Shown here: positions 33,854 through 40,981 of the stretch, in pieces | Position numbering within the stretch: the stretch's first letter is position 1 | Layout: each line of letters opens with the position of its first letter | Origin: Thalassovita sp. | Lineage (GTDB): Bacteria; Pseudomonadota; Alphaproteobacteria; Rhodobacterales; Rhodobacteraceae | DNA length: 64,000 nucleotides | Assembly (NCBI GenBank): GCA_029212905.1 | Contig: JARGPB010000002.1 | Coordinates: 186,001 to 250,000 of the forward strand | Reading direction: 5' to 3' | The notes under the pieces: generated by a model | Database searches by the model: none | What the model saw: only the letters and a program-made list of their open reading frames with translations | What the model was told of the DNA's origin: nothing | Translations under genes and position numbers: made by a program

Positions 33854-34417
33854 TCAGGCGGCCAGCCCGCGAAGGCTACCGACAATCTTGCCCAAAATCG
33901 AGATCCGACCATCGTCATCCGTCTTGCGTGGGGTGCCGCCGGTCGGATCGGTTATTACCCACGGGTCCGCCCACAATGCGATTAGGCTGGTTCCGCTGCC
34001 CGTTTCATCAATTTCGGTGGCAATCACCAGATCGCCTGCATTTAAGTCGGCATTCAGGTCCACCAAAAGCGTATCGCCGCGCGACAAATTGAACTGTCCG
34101 CAGTGCTGTTTTAGTCGGTAAAGCGTCGGCGTTCTGGGTGTCGCCGCCATCATTTTGCATATCGCCTGCAGCTCGGTTTCGGGTGTCTTGAACGGCTCCA
34201 CCTGTTCAGCAAAGCCAGTGGCGATCGGCTGGGGGTCGAATAAATCTCCTACTGCGACCTCCAATACCTCAGCCATCTTAGTCAAGATAGCGTGGGACGG
34301 GTCGCGGTCCCCGTTGATCAGCAGGGACATGTAGCCTGGGGAAATGTCCAGCTCTGTTGCCAGTTTGGCCTGCCGGATGCCCCGTTTTTTGAGAATCGGT
34401 TTGATGTTCAGCTTCAT
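33854..34417 (-). CDS. CI-like prophage repressor
   Basis: 187 residues from ATG 34417. An N-terminal HTH_3 (ILKKRGIRQAKLATELDISPGYMSLLINGDRDPS-type, residues 5-45) is joined to a C-terminal LexA/S24-like fold (RGDTLLVDLNADLNAGDLVIA...WADPWVI). The catalytic Ser-Met pair of self-cleaving repressors (GDSM) is replaced by GDTL, so RecA-stimulated self-cleavage is doubtful. It is divergent from the Cro-like gene. Confidence 0.78.
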   Translation of the reverse strand: MKLNIKPILKKRGIRQAKLATELDISPGYMSLLINGDRDPSHAILTKMAEVLEVAVGDLFDPQPIATGFAEQVEPFKTPETELQAICKMMAATPRTPTLYRLKQHCGQFNLSRGDTLLVDLNADLNAGDLVIATEIDETGSGTSLIALWADPWVITDPTGGTPRKTDDDGRISILGKIVGSLRGLAA

Positions 34418-34458
34418 AAAAGCACGGATGCCATGTCCGCGGGGCACTGGCGATTAAC

Positions 34459-34530
34459 TGTAAGAAAATGTTTGACCGCTAGAAAACTTTTGCTTGAACT
34501 CAAAAAGTTTTCGTGTAGTAAATTTTCCCT
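34459..34530. promoter_or_regulatory. CI/Cro operator-promoter region
   Basis: GAAAACTTTT (34482-34491) and AAAAGTTTTC (34503-34512) form a perfect 10-bp inverted repeat with an 11-base spacer. Similar pseudo-palindromes lie at AAAATGTTT (near 34465) and AAATTTT (near 34520). A promoter TTGAAC (34494-34499)-N16-TAGTAA (34516-34521) fits inside, so a repressor bound here would block rightward transcription. The predicted start is only a few bases before the Cro-like ATG, suggesting a leaderless mRNA. Confidence 0.6.
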
Positions 34531-34740
34531 ATGTTGAGTAACTACTTGAAAACTTCTGGCATCAGTCAGTCTGAGTTTGCAAAGCGGATCGAGGTTTCGG
34601 CCCCGTTCCTTTCGCTTTTGATTGGCGGTCGCCGCAGCCCTTCTTTGAGTTTGGCTTTCAGGATCGAGACAGAGACTAAAGGGGCTGTGCCAGCGGCTAG
34701 CTGGGTGCAGGCCATACCTGAGAGCAAGGGTGCAGCGTGA
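34531..34740 (+). CDS. Cro-like helix-turn-helix protein
   Basis: 69 residues; almost the whole protein is an HTH (LKTSGISQSEFAKRIEVSAPFLSLLIGGRRSPSL-type segment, residues ~6-40). It is small and divergent from the CI-like gene, as Cro is in lambdoid phages. There is no ribosome-binding site upstream; the mRNA may be leaderless. Its stop overlaps the next small frame as TGATG. Confidence 0.75.
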   Translation: MLSNYLKTSGISQSEFAKRIEVSAPFLSLLIGGRRSPSLSLAFRIETETKGAVPAASWVQAIPESKGAA

Positions 34741-34820
34741 TGAGTATGCTTCTTTCATACCCGCAATTTGCGCCAATAGCGGCGTGGCGTCCTGTTAAAT
34801 CGGTGAGGGAATTTTCATGA
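34740..34820 (+). CDS. Tiny coupled frame (26 residues)
   Basis: A 26-codon frame from ATG 34740 to TGA 34820 (MSMLLSYPQFAPIAAWRPV...). Its start overlaps the Cro-like stop (TGATG) and its stop overlaps the next start (ATGA). This double coupling suggests it is translated, perhaps only to pass ribosomes on. No known family. Confidence 0.35.
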   Translation: MSMLLSYPQFAPIAAWRPVKSVREFS

Positions 34821-35281
34821 CGCGTGCGGTGCGGCCAGGTTCGGTTCAGTTTGCTGTGTCTTCCTCCTATCGCGCGGTTGGCGGTCTGGAATGCGCCAGC
34901 GCGGATTTGGGGGTGTCGGTTGCCACGCTTTCCTATGGGACCGAGATCAACGACCAGCGGCCCGGCGGGTTGGGGGTGAATTATCTGGATCGGTTGGGCC
35001 GGATCGAGCCTACGGCGGCGCGGCCCCTGGCTGATCATTTCTGTCATCTGGCGGGCGGGGTGTTCATGCCTGTGGCCAGCCGGGGCGATCTGGCGCCGGA
35101 TGTGGCGCGGCTGACGGCCGAATTTTCTGACGTACTGGCGCGACACGCCGAGGCGCATTCGCCCACGTCTGTCAATCCGTCGGGATACACGAAGGCCGAA
35201 GCTATGACCCAGATCCGCGAGTTGGATGAGGTGATCGCGGCGGCGGTGGATCTGCGTGCCGGATTGGAGGGCATGGTATGA
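34817..35281 (+). CDS. CII-like phage regulatory protein
   Basis: 154 residues. The first ~80 resemble the phage regulatory CII family of P2/HP1-type and Rhodobacterales phages: SYRAVGGLECASADLGVSVATLSYG is a likely HTH, followed by YLDRLGRIEPTAARPLADHFCHLAGGVFMPV. The C-terminal part is helical. Probably a DNA-binding regulator of early transcription. Both ends are coupled by ATGA overlaps. Confidence 0.5.
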   Translation: MTRAVRPGSVQFAVSSSYRAVGGLECASADLGVSVATLSYGTEINDQRPGGLGVNYLDRLGRIEPTAARPLADHFCHLAGGVFMPVASRGDLAPDVARLTAEFSDVLARHAEAHSPTSVNPSGYTKAEAMTQIRELDEVIAAAVDLRAGLEGMV

Positions 35282-35595
35282 GTTCCCAGCAGTTTGTATG
35301 GCAGCGGCTGTTGGGCGGCACCTCGGCGGGGCGCTCCTCCTCCCTGTCTCGTCGGGGTGTCCAATTGTTTACTGCCGTCGCGCGCCCAGCCTGTGGTGTC
35401 GCGGCTACCTTGCGCGGGGCTGGTCTGGGCCGGATTGGCTTGGGCTGTCCCCGCGTCTTTTTGAATTTCAGATCGGGTGGTTTGTGCCGCCTGATAGCGC
35501 GGAGATCTCGCGCGATTGCCTCCCTGAACTTCGGGCGCGCTTTGGTTCTGGATGGCAACCTGTCCGGGCGCGCCCGCTTTTTGGAGGTGATGTGA
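35278..35595 (+). CDS. Uncertain early gene, possible frameshift
   Basis: A 105-residue frame coupled to the CII-like gene (ATGA) and to the next gene (TGATG). The first ~45 residues (MSSQQFVWQRLLGGTSAGRS...) look acceptable. In the second half the +2 frame, open from 35256 and running straight into the next gene, reads more like protein (SPRLFEFQIGWFVPPDSAEI, then LPELRARFGSGW). Either this gene is frameshifted near 35370-35400, or the true product is the other frame, fused to the HTH protein downstream. Confidence 0.35.
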   Translation: MSSQQFVWQRLLGGTSAGRSSSLSRRGVQLFTAVARPACGVAATLRGAGLGRIGLGCPRVFLNFRSGGLCRLIARRSRAIASLNFGRALVLDGNLSGRARFLEVM

Positions 35596-35828
35596 TGGGG
35601 GCTGTTAAGCATACCCGCGCGGATGATGAGCGCCTTTTGCAGATGATGCATCTGCACGATGTCGAGGGCCTGAGTTACGGCCAGATCGCTGAGCGGTTCG
35701 TATTGAGCCGCAGCTCCGTCGCTGGATATATCCGTCGGGTCAAGAGCGAAGCTGATCTAGTGGCGTCGGAGTGTGTCGCGCCAGAAAATATGGACGGTGG
35801 GATGGGCGTCAGGTGGTGGGCGAAATGA
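35595..35828 (+). CDS. Small helix-turn-helix protein
   Basis: 77 residues from ATG 35595. The centre is a sigma-region-4-like HTH (HDVEGLSYGQIAERFVLSRSSVAGYIRRVKSE). The frame continues open upstream to 35256, so a longer fused form is possible. It is coupled to its neighbours by TGATG and ATGA. Likely an early phage regulator. Confidence 0.65.
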   Translation: MGAVKHTRADDERLLQMMHLHDVEGLSYGQIAERFVLSRSSVAGYIRRVKSEADLVASECVAPENMDGGMGVRWWAK

Positions 35829-36094
35829 GCGCTCACAGCGTCAAATCCAAGCGCAGACACCCGGATCCCGACACGGCCCGGAGGGAATTGTTTCAGGTGT
35901 CGCATGTGACCTTTGAGGTCGTTGATCACCCAAAGTATGGCGCGACGTTTGCTCTGATAGCTGGTGAGGCGTGTCACGCGAAAGATCGTCGCCCGCTGTT
36001 TTCAGGCCACATTGGCGCGGGGATGGCCGACCAGTTGCGCGATCTGGCGCGACGGATCGAAGAGATTGAGCCGACCGGAGGATGTCATGAATGA
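35825..36094 (+). CDS. Phage early protein of unknown function
   Basis: 89 residues from ATG 35825 (ATGA overlap with the HTH gene). A basic N-terminus (HSVKSKRRHPDPD) is followed by HVTFEVVDHPKYGATFALIAGEA and a C-terminal helix (MADQLRDLARRIEEIE). No family recognised. A 16-codon frame (36087-36137) overlaps its end and links it to the next gene. Confidence 0.5.
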   Translation: MSAHSVKSKRRHPDPDTARRELFQVSHVTFEVVDHPKYGATFALIAGEACHAKDRRPLFSGHIGAGMADQLRDLARRIEEIEPTGGCHE

Positions 36095-36136
36095 TATGTC
36101 TGATGTGGGTGTAATAGATGCCCAGGGGGTGATGTG

Positions 36137-36922
36137 ATGGGTGTGCGCATTATTGGAAATCGGCCCGACACGCAAAACCCGAATTCGGGCCGCAGTCCGT
36201 TGGCCCTGCGGCGCATATGCGGTGTGTGCCAGCACTTTCAGGGTGACAGCATTGTTGCCGTTGGGCGCTGTGCGCGCCTTGGGCGTGATGCTTTGTCCGG
36301 GCGCGCGCGCGCCTCTGATTGCGAGTATTGGGGGCGGCGCACGGTGGCGCCAGGGCAGGGGGCGCGGATGCGTCCTGTTGCGGACGGCGTGCAGGAAATT
36401 TCGGCAGGTGTTCCATCCGCCAAGCCGCACCGGACATCTGCAGCGGTGCCCCTGGAGGACCGTCTGAAGCAGTATCCGATTTTGGCTTCAGAGGGTTTGA
36501 CGCTACCGCAGGCCGCAGCGCGGCTGAATGTCGGGCGTGCGACGATTGTGCGTGATTTGTGGAAGCGTGGATTGCGGTGGACCGTGCTGCGCGGGGATCA
36601 CAGCCATGTCGTATCGTCGATCGAGTGTGTGACTGCCGCCGTGGCGGATGTCTTTGGGGTTTCTGTCGATCAGATACGCGGACGGTCACGGGCAGCGGAT
36701 GTAAGTGCGGCGCGCGGCGTCGCCTTTGTGCTGGCGCTGGATATGACCGACAGCAGTGCCCGTGCCGTTGGGCGCTATTTCGACGGAAGAAATGGCAAAA
36801 CAGTATCCCCTGTGGCCGAGGCTGCTCGACGCAATGTGGTGCCCAAAAGGGCGGACGATGTTGCGCGCGCGCGGGCTTTGGCGGTGGATTTGTTTAAGGG
36901 GGGTGAGTGTTATGTCAGATGA
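36137..36922 (+). CDS. Zinc-ribbon/HTH protein with degenerate DnaA domain IV
   Basis: 261 residues. An N-terminal four-cysteine cluster (CGVCQHF ... GRCARLG ... SDCEYW, residues ~28-65) may bind zinc. Next is a HTH (GLTLPQAAARLNVGRATIVRDLWKRGLRW, ~120-150). The C-terminal part (~165-235) is like DnaA domain IV: VADVFGVSVDQIRGRSRAADVSAARGVAFVLA, then GRYFDGRNGKTV. The DHTTV signature that reads the DnaA box is degenerate (NGKTV). No AAA+ domain is present. Likely a phage replication or regulatory DNA-binding protein. It overlaps the next gene by 11 bases. Confidence 0.6.
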   Translation: MGVRIIGNRPDTQNPNSGRSPLALRRICGVCQHFQGDSIVAVGRCARLGRDALSGRARASDCEYWGRRTVAPGQGARMRPVADGVQEISAGVPSAKPHRTSAAVPLEDRLKQYPILASEGLTLPQAAARLNVGRATIVRDLWKRGLRWTVLRGDHSHVVSSIECVTAAVADVFGVSVDQIRGRSRAADVSAARGVAFVLALDMTDSSARAVGRYFDGRNGKTVSPVAEAARRNVVPKRADDVARARALAVDLFKGGECYVR

Positions 36923-37265
36923 TGCTGATGTCGCCAGTGTTGCGCGGGTTGTCGCGGATGCATTTGGCATCACGGTCGCCGATCTGCAGTCAAAGCGGCG
37001 CGATAGCCGCGTCACCACGCCACGACAGATTGCATATCTTTTGGCGCATGACGGTTTGGGTATCAGTTTACCCAGGATCGGGGCCTATTTCGGGGGGCGT
37101 GATCACACGACAATATTGCACGGTGTCCGCCGGGCGCGTGATGTTCATGTGCAAGCGTTTGCTGCGGAATGCGAAGAGGCGATATTCGTTCTGCGCTTGC
37201 GCAAATTCGGGACGTTTTTGCGCCAAGGCGCCGCTGTGTTTCAGTCGGTTCGGGGGGGATCGTGA
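36912..37265 (+). CDS. Stand-alone DnaA domain IV protein
   Basis: 117 residues from ATG 36912. Almost all of it is DnaA domain IV: VADAFGITVADLQSKRRDSRVTTPRQIAYLLAHD, then GAYFGGRDHTTILHGVRRA, which keeps the DHTT(I/V)LH signature that contacts DnaA boxes. It lacks domains I-III, so it cannot act as a normal initiator ATPase. It may recruit or compete with host DnaA at the phage origin. Coupled to the next gene by TGATG at 37263-37267. Confidence 0.75.
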   Translation: MSDDADVASVARVVADAFGITVADLQSKRRDSRVTTPRQIAYLLAHDGLGISLPRIGAYFGGRDHTTILHGVRRARDVHVQAFAAECEEAIFVLRLRKFGTFLRQGAAVFQSVRGGS

Positions 37266-37918
37266 TGGACGGGGCGCAGGTGCAGCCTGATATGTGGCCG
37301 CTGCAACGCGGTGAAACGCTGTCGAACCATGACTGGTTCCCCTTTTATGGTCATCGCTTTTTGGCGTCAGGATTTCTGGCCTCGGCCATAATGGATGGGC
37401 GGCGGGCGGACGTGGGCACCGCAATAATTCTGTGGTCTGAATCCATGCGTCAGGATCCTGCGGGTACATTGCCCGAGTGCGATATTGAGCTGGCCAGCCT
37501 TGCGCGGTTTGCCACAGTCGATCGGTGGTTGTCGGTCAAAGCTGGTGTGATGCGCGGCTGGTTGCCTGTTTTGGTCGAAGATGGGCGTACGGGCGAGGTG
37601 TCTACTCGCTTGGGTCATCCTCGATTTATGCAGGGTATTGTTGAGGAAATGTACAAGCGCAAGCGGGGCCGTGATGGTGCGCGAGAGGCCGCAGCCCTGG
37701 CGCAGCGCAGGTCGCGCATACGTAAGAAAATGACGGACCTGAAGGTTGCAGACCATATCATTGGCGACGATCAGGCGGTGAATGCGCTGTCTGATCATTT
37801 CAAGCTGTCTGACCTATATATCACCGCTGAGAATGTCCGGGCCGCTATGATTGAGGTGCTGGGCTACACGGGCGAGGTGGCGCAGTTCCCGGTGCGTCGC
37901 GGTGGTCGTGGCCCCTAG
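37265..37918 (+). CDS. DUF1376-like phage replication protein
   Basis: 217 residues from ATG 37265. The N-terminal part (WFPFYGHRFLASGFLASA, then GTAIILWSESMRQDPAGTLPE and DIELASLARF) matches the DUF1376/YdaU type found in replication modules of prophages. A basic middle region (KRKRGRDGAREAAALAQRRSRIRKK) could bind DNA. It ends just before the repeat array at 37937-37997, where an initiator might bind. Confidence 0.6.
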   Translation: MDGAQVQPDMWPLQRGETLSNHDWFPFYGHRFLASGFLASAIMDGRRADVGTAIILWSESMRQDPAGTLPECDIELASLARFATVDRWLSVKAGVMRGWLPVLVEDGRTGEVSTRLGHPRFMQGIVEEMYKRKRGRDGAREAAALAQRRSRIRKKMTDLKVADHIIGDDQAVNALSDHFKLSDLYITAENVRAAMIEVLGYTGEVAQFPVRRGGRGP

Positions 37919-37936
37919 GGCAATGCACTGAAATTC

Positions 37937-37997
37937 ACTGTCATTAACTGTCATCATGACAGTGCGTGACAGGCATATGACAGTCATCAACTGTCAT
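37937..37997. repeat. Iteron-like array of ACTGTCAT, candidate phage origin
   Basis: Five perfect copies of ACTGTCAT occur: direct at 37937, 37947 and 37990; inverted (ATGACAGT) at 37956 and 37977. A sixth, imperfect copy (GTGACAGG) is at 37966. Starts are 9-13 bases apart, about one helical turn. An A+T-rich tract (38003-38038, with AATAAAAAACCAAAC) follows directly. Iterons next to an A+T-rich unwinding region after replication genes fit a replication origin; a strong operator is the alternative. Confidence 0.6.
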
Positions 37998-38054
37998 TGC
38001 CCTATAAGACAAGACAATAAAAAACCAAACAAAACACCTTACTTACAGGCGCTT

Positions 38055-38062
38055 GAAAACTT
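38055..38062 (+). promoter_or_regulatory. Extra GAAAACTT octamer
   Basis: A further copy of the GAAAACTT octamer seen at the CI/Cro and left operators, 37 bases before the start of the 38092 gene. It could be chance. Confidence 0.25.
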
Positions 38063-38091
38063 GAAGGATGGGCTGGTGGTGACGTGGCGCC

Positions 38092-38691
38092 ATGGCTGAG
38101 AAAGGGGCGAAAATGGATGCAGAGGTAAAACAGGAAACAAAACGCGGGCGGGTTAGGCGGCTGCTGTTGTCGCCACTTCAGGAGCTTGGGTTTCGGTTCA
38201 AGCGTGGAACGCCTGAAGATGTGGTCGCGCGGAAGATGGCCGGGCTTTGTGATGATCTTGCGTATCTGAGTGATCAGGGCCTGACGCGTATGGCGCTAAC
38301 CATGCGCGACAAGGGCCAGGGGTCTGCGAAAAACTTTTGGCCCGAGCGCGCCACCTTTATCGCGTTCGCGCAGGTGGTCGAACCGCGCCCGATCGAAGAA
38401 ATGCCGGGGTTGGCATCTTGGTTTGGCAGTGCGGCTGGTACCAAGGCTGTCGCTGAGGATCGTTTGGTTGCGGAATATCGTTGGTGGCGGCAGAAGCACC
38501 GTCCGCCCATGACACCGCTTGAGTGGTCGCAGGTCGAAATCAGGTCGCGTGAGTTGCGGTCGCAGGCGTCCCGGCTTCGGGAGCGAGTTCTGAATGGTCA
38601 TGTCCTGGGGGCTGACGATGATGGGTGGTTGGCTGGATATGACGCGGATCACGCGGCGGCTCGGGCTTTGGTTTCGGGGGATGGGTGTTGA
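38092..38691 (+). CDS. Phage early protein of unknown function
   Basis: 199 residues, first gene after the repeat array. A basic N-terminus (KQETKRGRVRRLLLSPLQELGFRFKRG) is followed by helices and a conserved-looking NFWPERATFIAFAQVVEPRPIEEMPGLASWFGS-type region, then EYRWWRQKHRPPMTPLEW. I know this kind only as an uncharacterised Rhodobacterales phage protein in replication modules. Either ATG 38092 or ATG 38113 may be used. Confidence 0.55.
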   Translation: MAEKGAKMDAEVKQETKRGRVRRLLLSPLQELGFRFKRGTPEDVVARKMAGLCDDLAYLSDQGLTRMALTMRDKGQGSAKNFWPERATFIAFAQVVEPRPIEEMPGLASWFGSAAGTKAVAEDRLVAEYRWWRQKHRPPMTPLEWSQVEIRSRELRSQASRLRERVLNGHVLGADDDGWLAGYDADHAAARALVSGDGC

Positions 38692-38693
38692 AT

Positions 38694-39359
38694 ATGCATG
38701 CGACCATGTTGGGCAGGGTGCCCGCGAGATCAGAGGTTCAGGATGTCGCGATCCTTGATCTGCTGGTGTGGGCATTTCAGCGCGAGTGTGCGCAGTTGGA
38801 TTTTGACCGGCATGGTGTGTCGGCGGCTGGCTGGGGCTATGTGTCCTCGACGGCGGCGATCATTCAGCATGAACAGCTGGGCTGCCGGGTGGATGGCGGC
38901 GGGCGATCGGATCCGCATCCTGACGCTGATGTGGTGGCCTCGGCTGTGGCCAGTCTACCCGAGGCGCGTGGTGGGCGCGGGATGGCGATCCGCATTGCCG
39001 AGCATGCGTTGACCGGGACGGTGCCTGATTGGGGGTGTGGTCTAGGCGGTCCGAAGTGCGTTCCGCTGGAGTGGAAGCGCTCGAAGCATGGCGTCTTTGC
39101 TCAGAGGGAATACTGGAAGGGGCCAGGCCGTTGGCCGGCCAATCTGCTGGGGCGGGATCATGGCTATGTTTGCCCGGTGCACATCACGGGAAGCGCGGCC
39201 GAGCATGCCATGCGTCGGCGGGCGTATCTGGATTGGTGGGGTGCGCTGTTGGACCTGCGGATGACCTTTCAAGTTTACCCGAACCTGTCCTGTTGGGTTG
39301 TCTCGGATGACATGCCGCCAAGGGCCCCTTGGAAATCCGTCGGCAACGGCCTTGACTGA
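38694..39359 (+). CDS. Phage protein of unknown function
   Basis: 221 residues from ATG 38694; GTG 38685 or TTG 38688 would overlap the upstream gene. It has helical stretches (VQDVAILDLLVWAFQREC, DADVVASAVASLP), a Trp/Cys-rich middle (VPDWGCGLGGPKCVPLEWKR, EYWKGPGRWPANLLG) and a C-terminal SCWVVSDDMPPRAPWKS. No family recognised. It may be a late regulator or replication accessory; the terminator follows 37 bases later. Confidence 0.5.
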   Translation: MHATMLGRVPARSEVQDVAILDLLVWAFQRECAQLDFDRHGVSAAGWGYVSSTAAIIQHEQLGCRVDGGGRSDPHPDADVVASAVASLPEARGGRGMAIRIAEHALTGTVPDWGCGLGGPKCVPLEWKRSKHGVFAQREYWKGPGRWPANLLGRDHGYVCPVHITGSAAEHAMRRRAYLDWWGALLDLRMTFQVYPNLSCWVVSDDMPPRAPWKSVGNGLD

Positions 39360-39395
39360 ATGTCAGTTTCTTGACTAAATACAGCTAACGAATTG

Positions 39396-39430
39396 CGCCC
39401 GGCGAGGATGAACCCTCGACCGGGCGTTTT
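39396..39430 (+). terminator. Terminator between early and packaging regions
   Basis: CGCCCGGCGAGG pairs with CCTCGACCGGGCG (one bulged A) around a six-base loop, followed by TTTT. It separates early genes from late genes. Confidence 0.85.
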
Positions 39431-39444
39431 CTATGGAGGCAGGC

Positions 39445-40206
39445 GTGTCGGGCTTCTTTTCAGTAAAGGGTGGCGGCATCGCCATGGCGTTCGACACGCG
39501 GGATTTCGAGCGCCGGATGACCCAGATCGAGCGCAGCCAACTGCCTCAGGCCACGGTGTGGGCGCTCAATGACACGGCCAAGGATGTTCTGGAGCATGTT
39601 CAGCACGAGATGGACGTGGTGTTTGATCGTCCGACGCGGTTCACCAAAAACGCTTTCATGGTGTGGCGCGCGACCAAGAGGACCTTGGTGGCTGAGGTCA
39701 AAGAGCGGCCCTCTGTCGGGAAGCGTCACTATCTAAAGCGCCAAGAGCGCGGCGGAGCGCGATCGCAGACCGGGCTGGAGCGCATGGTGTCGGCCAATCT
39801 TGCCTATGACGGTGTGTTGGCGGCGATTATTCCGACGTCGGCGGCGCGAAAAAACGCCTTTGGCAACTGGGCACCGGCGGAACGAAAGCAAGCAGTGTCG
39901 GCTTTGAAAGCGGTTGGCAGTGCTGGGTATATGGCTGCGGCGGTGGCGAAGTCCAAGGCTGGGGCGTCCAGGCGGCGCGCTACCTATTTTGTGCCGCAAA
40001 AGGGATCGCGGATGTCGCCGGGGATTTGGCGTCGGAAGGGGCGCGGAAAGCGCGAAAAAGTCGAGAAGATAGCGCATTTCGCCAGCAGCGCACCGGTCTA
40101 TGAAAAGCGCCTGGGCTTCTATGATGGTGCGCAGGACGTATTCGAGCGTCGGATGGCGCCGAACTTCTGGAGATCGTTCGAAAAGGCAATGGCGACACGC
40201 AGGTAG
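39445..40206 (+). CDS. Phage protein, possibly lambda Z-like
   Basis: About 253 residues from GTG 39445, preceded by GGAGG (39435-39439). ATG 39433 has no ribosome site, and ATG 39484 is a further option. Strongly basic. The N-terminal part (FERRMTQIERSQLPQATVWALNDTAKDVLEHVQ) and a basic middle (RRKGRGKREKVEKI) recall the minor tail protein Z type of lambda, but its position ahead of the terminase is unusual for Z. Function unproven. Confidence 0.45.
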   Translation: MSGFFSVKGGGIAMAFDTRDFERRMTQIERSQLPQATVWALNDTAKDVLEHVQHEMDVVFDRPTRFTKNAFMVWRATKRTLVAEVKERPSVGKRHYLKRQERGGARSQTGLERMVSANLAYDGVLAAIIPTSAARKNAFGNWAPAERKQAVSALKAVGSAGYMAAAVAKSKAGASRRRATYFVPQKGSRMSPGIWRRKGRGKREKVEKIAHFASSAPVYEKRLGFYDGAQDVFERRMAPNFWRSFEKAMATRR

Positions 40207-40260
40207 GTGATTGGGTCCTTCCTGGGCTGGTGGCGCACGCGGGTAATTCGCGCCCCGGTG
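40207..40260 (+). promoter_or_regulatory. Candidate cos/packaging site
   Basis: It lies in the gap before the Nu1-like gene. GGGTCCTTCCTGGG (40213-40226) and CGCGGGTAATTCGCGCCCCG (40238-40257) resemble conserved sequences I associate with the packaging site just upstream of Nu1/GpA-type terminase genes. No nick site can be assigned from sequence alone. Confidence 0.4.
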
Positions 40261-40334
40261 CATTCGTGTGGTTTGTTTTTGGCGGGGGCTTTGGTTTCGG
40301 TTGCTGTTGTTATGACTCTGAAAAGGATGAACAA

Positions 40335-40979
40335 ATGACTACGTCGCTCACATTGGACACGGGGGAAGTGCTGGATATGTCAGCCTATCCGTTGCCGGAT
40401 GGGTATGGCGACGAGGTGTTCAACCGCGAACAACTGGCCAAGGCCATGAACACGTCGACCGTGACGATAAGCAAATGGGTTGATCTTGGTATGCCGGTCG
40501 CACAGCGCGGCGGGAATGGCCAATCCTATGAATTTCGGTTCAGCCATTGTTATGCGTGGCGGCTGTGGCGCGAGGGGCGGGATGCTGATGAGCGCCGCGC
40601 GCGGGATGGGCGGGCCAGTCAGTTGGCGATGTTGTTCCTGGGCCAAGAAGAAGAGCAAGCCGATCACCGCCTGACGCCCAAAGAGGTCAAGGAATGGTCC
40701 GAGGCCGAGTTGATCCGTAACCGCGCTTCCGAGCAGCGCGGCGAGCTGGTGCGTGCGGCCCAGATGCAGGACGTTCTCGATCGTGTTTTGGTCAGCTTTC
40801 GCAACGCGGTAATGAACATGCCCGATTGGTTGGAACAAGAATTCAGCCTGTCGCCACAGCAGGTGGATAAGGCGCAAAAATTCTGCGACGGGATTTTGAG
40901 CGAGGCGAGATTGCAAGTTTCTGATGCAGGCTTTCATGCGCCCGAAGTTGTGGCGCTCGATCAGCGGCAGGGCGGTTAG
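40335..40979 (+). CDS. Terminase small subunit, Nu1 type
   Basis: 214 residues from ATG 40335 (AAGGA upstream). The N-terminal winged HTH of Nu1 family: EVFNREQLAKAMNTSTVTISKWVDLGMPVAQRGGNGQSYEF, with an RLWREGRDADERRARD segment after it. It then has the long helix with EAELIRNRASEQRGELV typical of Nu1/DUF1441 proteins. It binds cos DNA and recruits the large subunit encoded directly downstream. Confidence 0.85.
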   Translation: MTTSLTLDTGEVLDMSAYPLPDGYGDEVFNREQLAKAMNTSTVTISKWVDLGMPVAQRGGNGQSYEFRFSHCYAWRLWREGRDADERRARDGRASQLAMLFLGQEEEQADHRLTPKEVKEWSEAELIRNRASEQRGELVRAAQMQDVLDRVLVSFRNAVMNMPDWLEQEFSLSPQQVDKAQKFCDGILSEARLQVSDAGFHAPEVVALDQRQGG

Positions 40980-40981
40980 TA

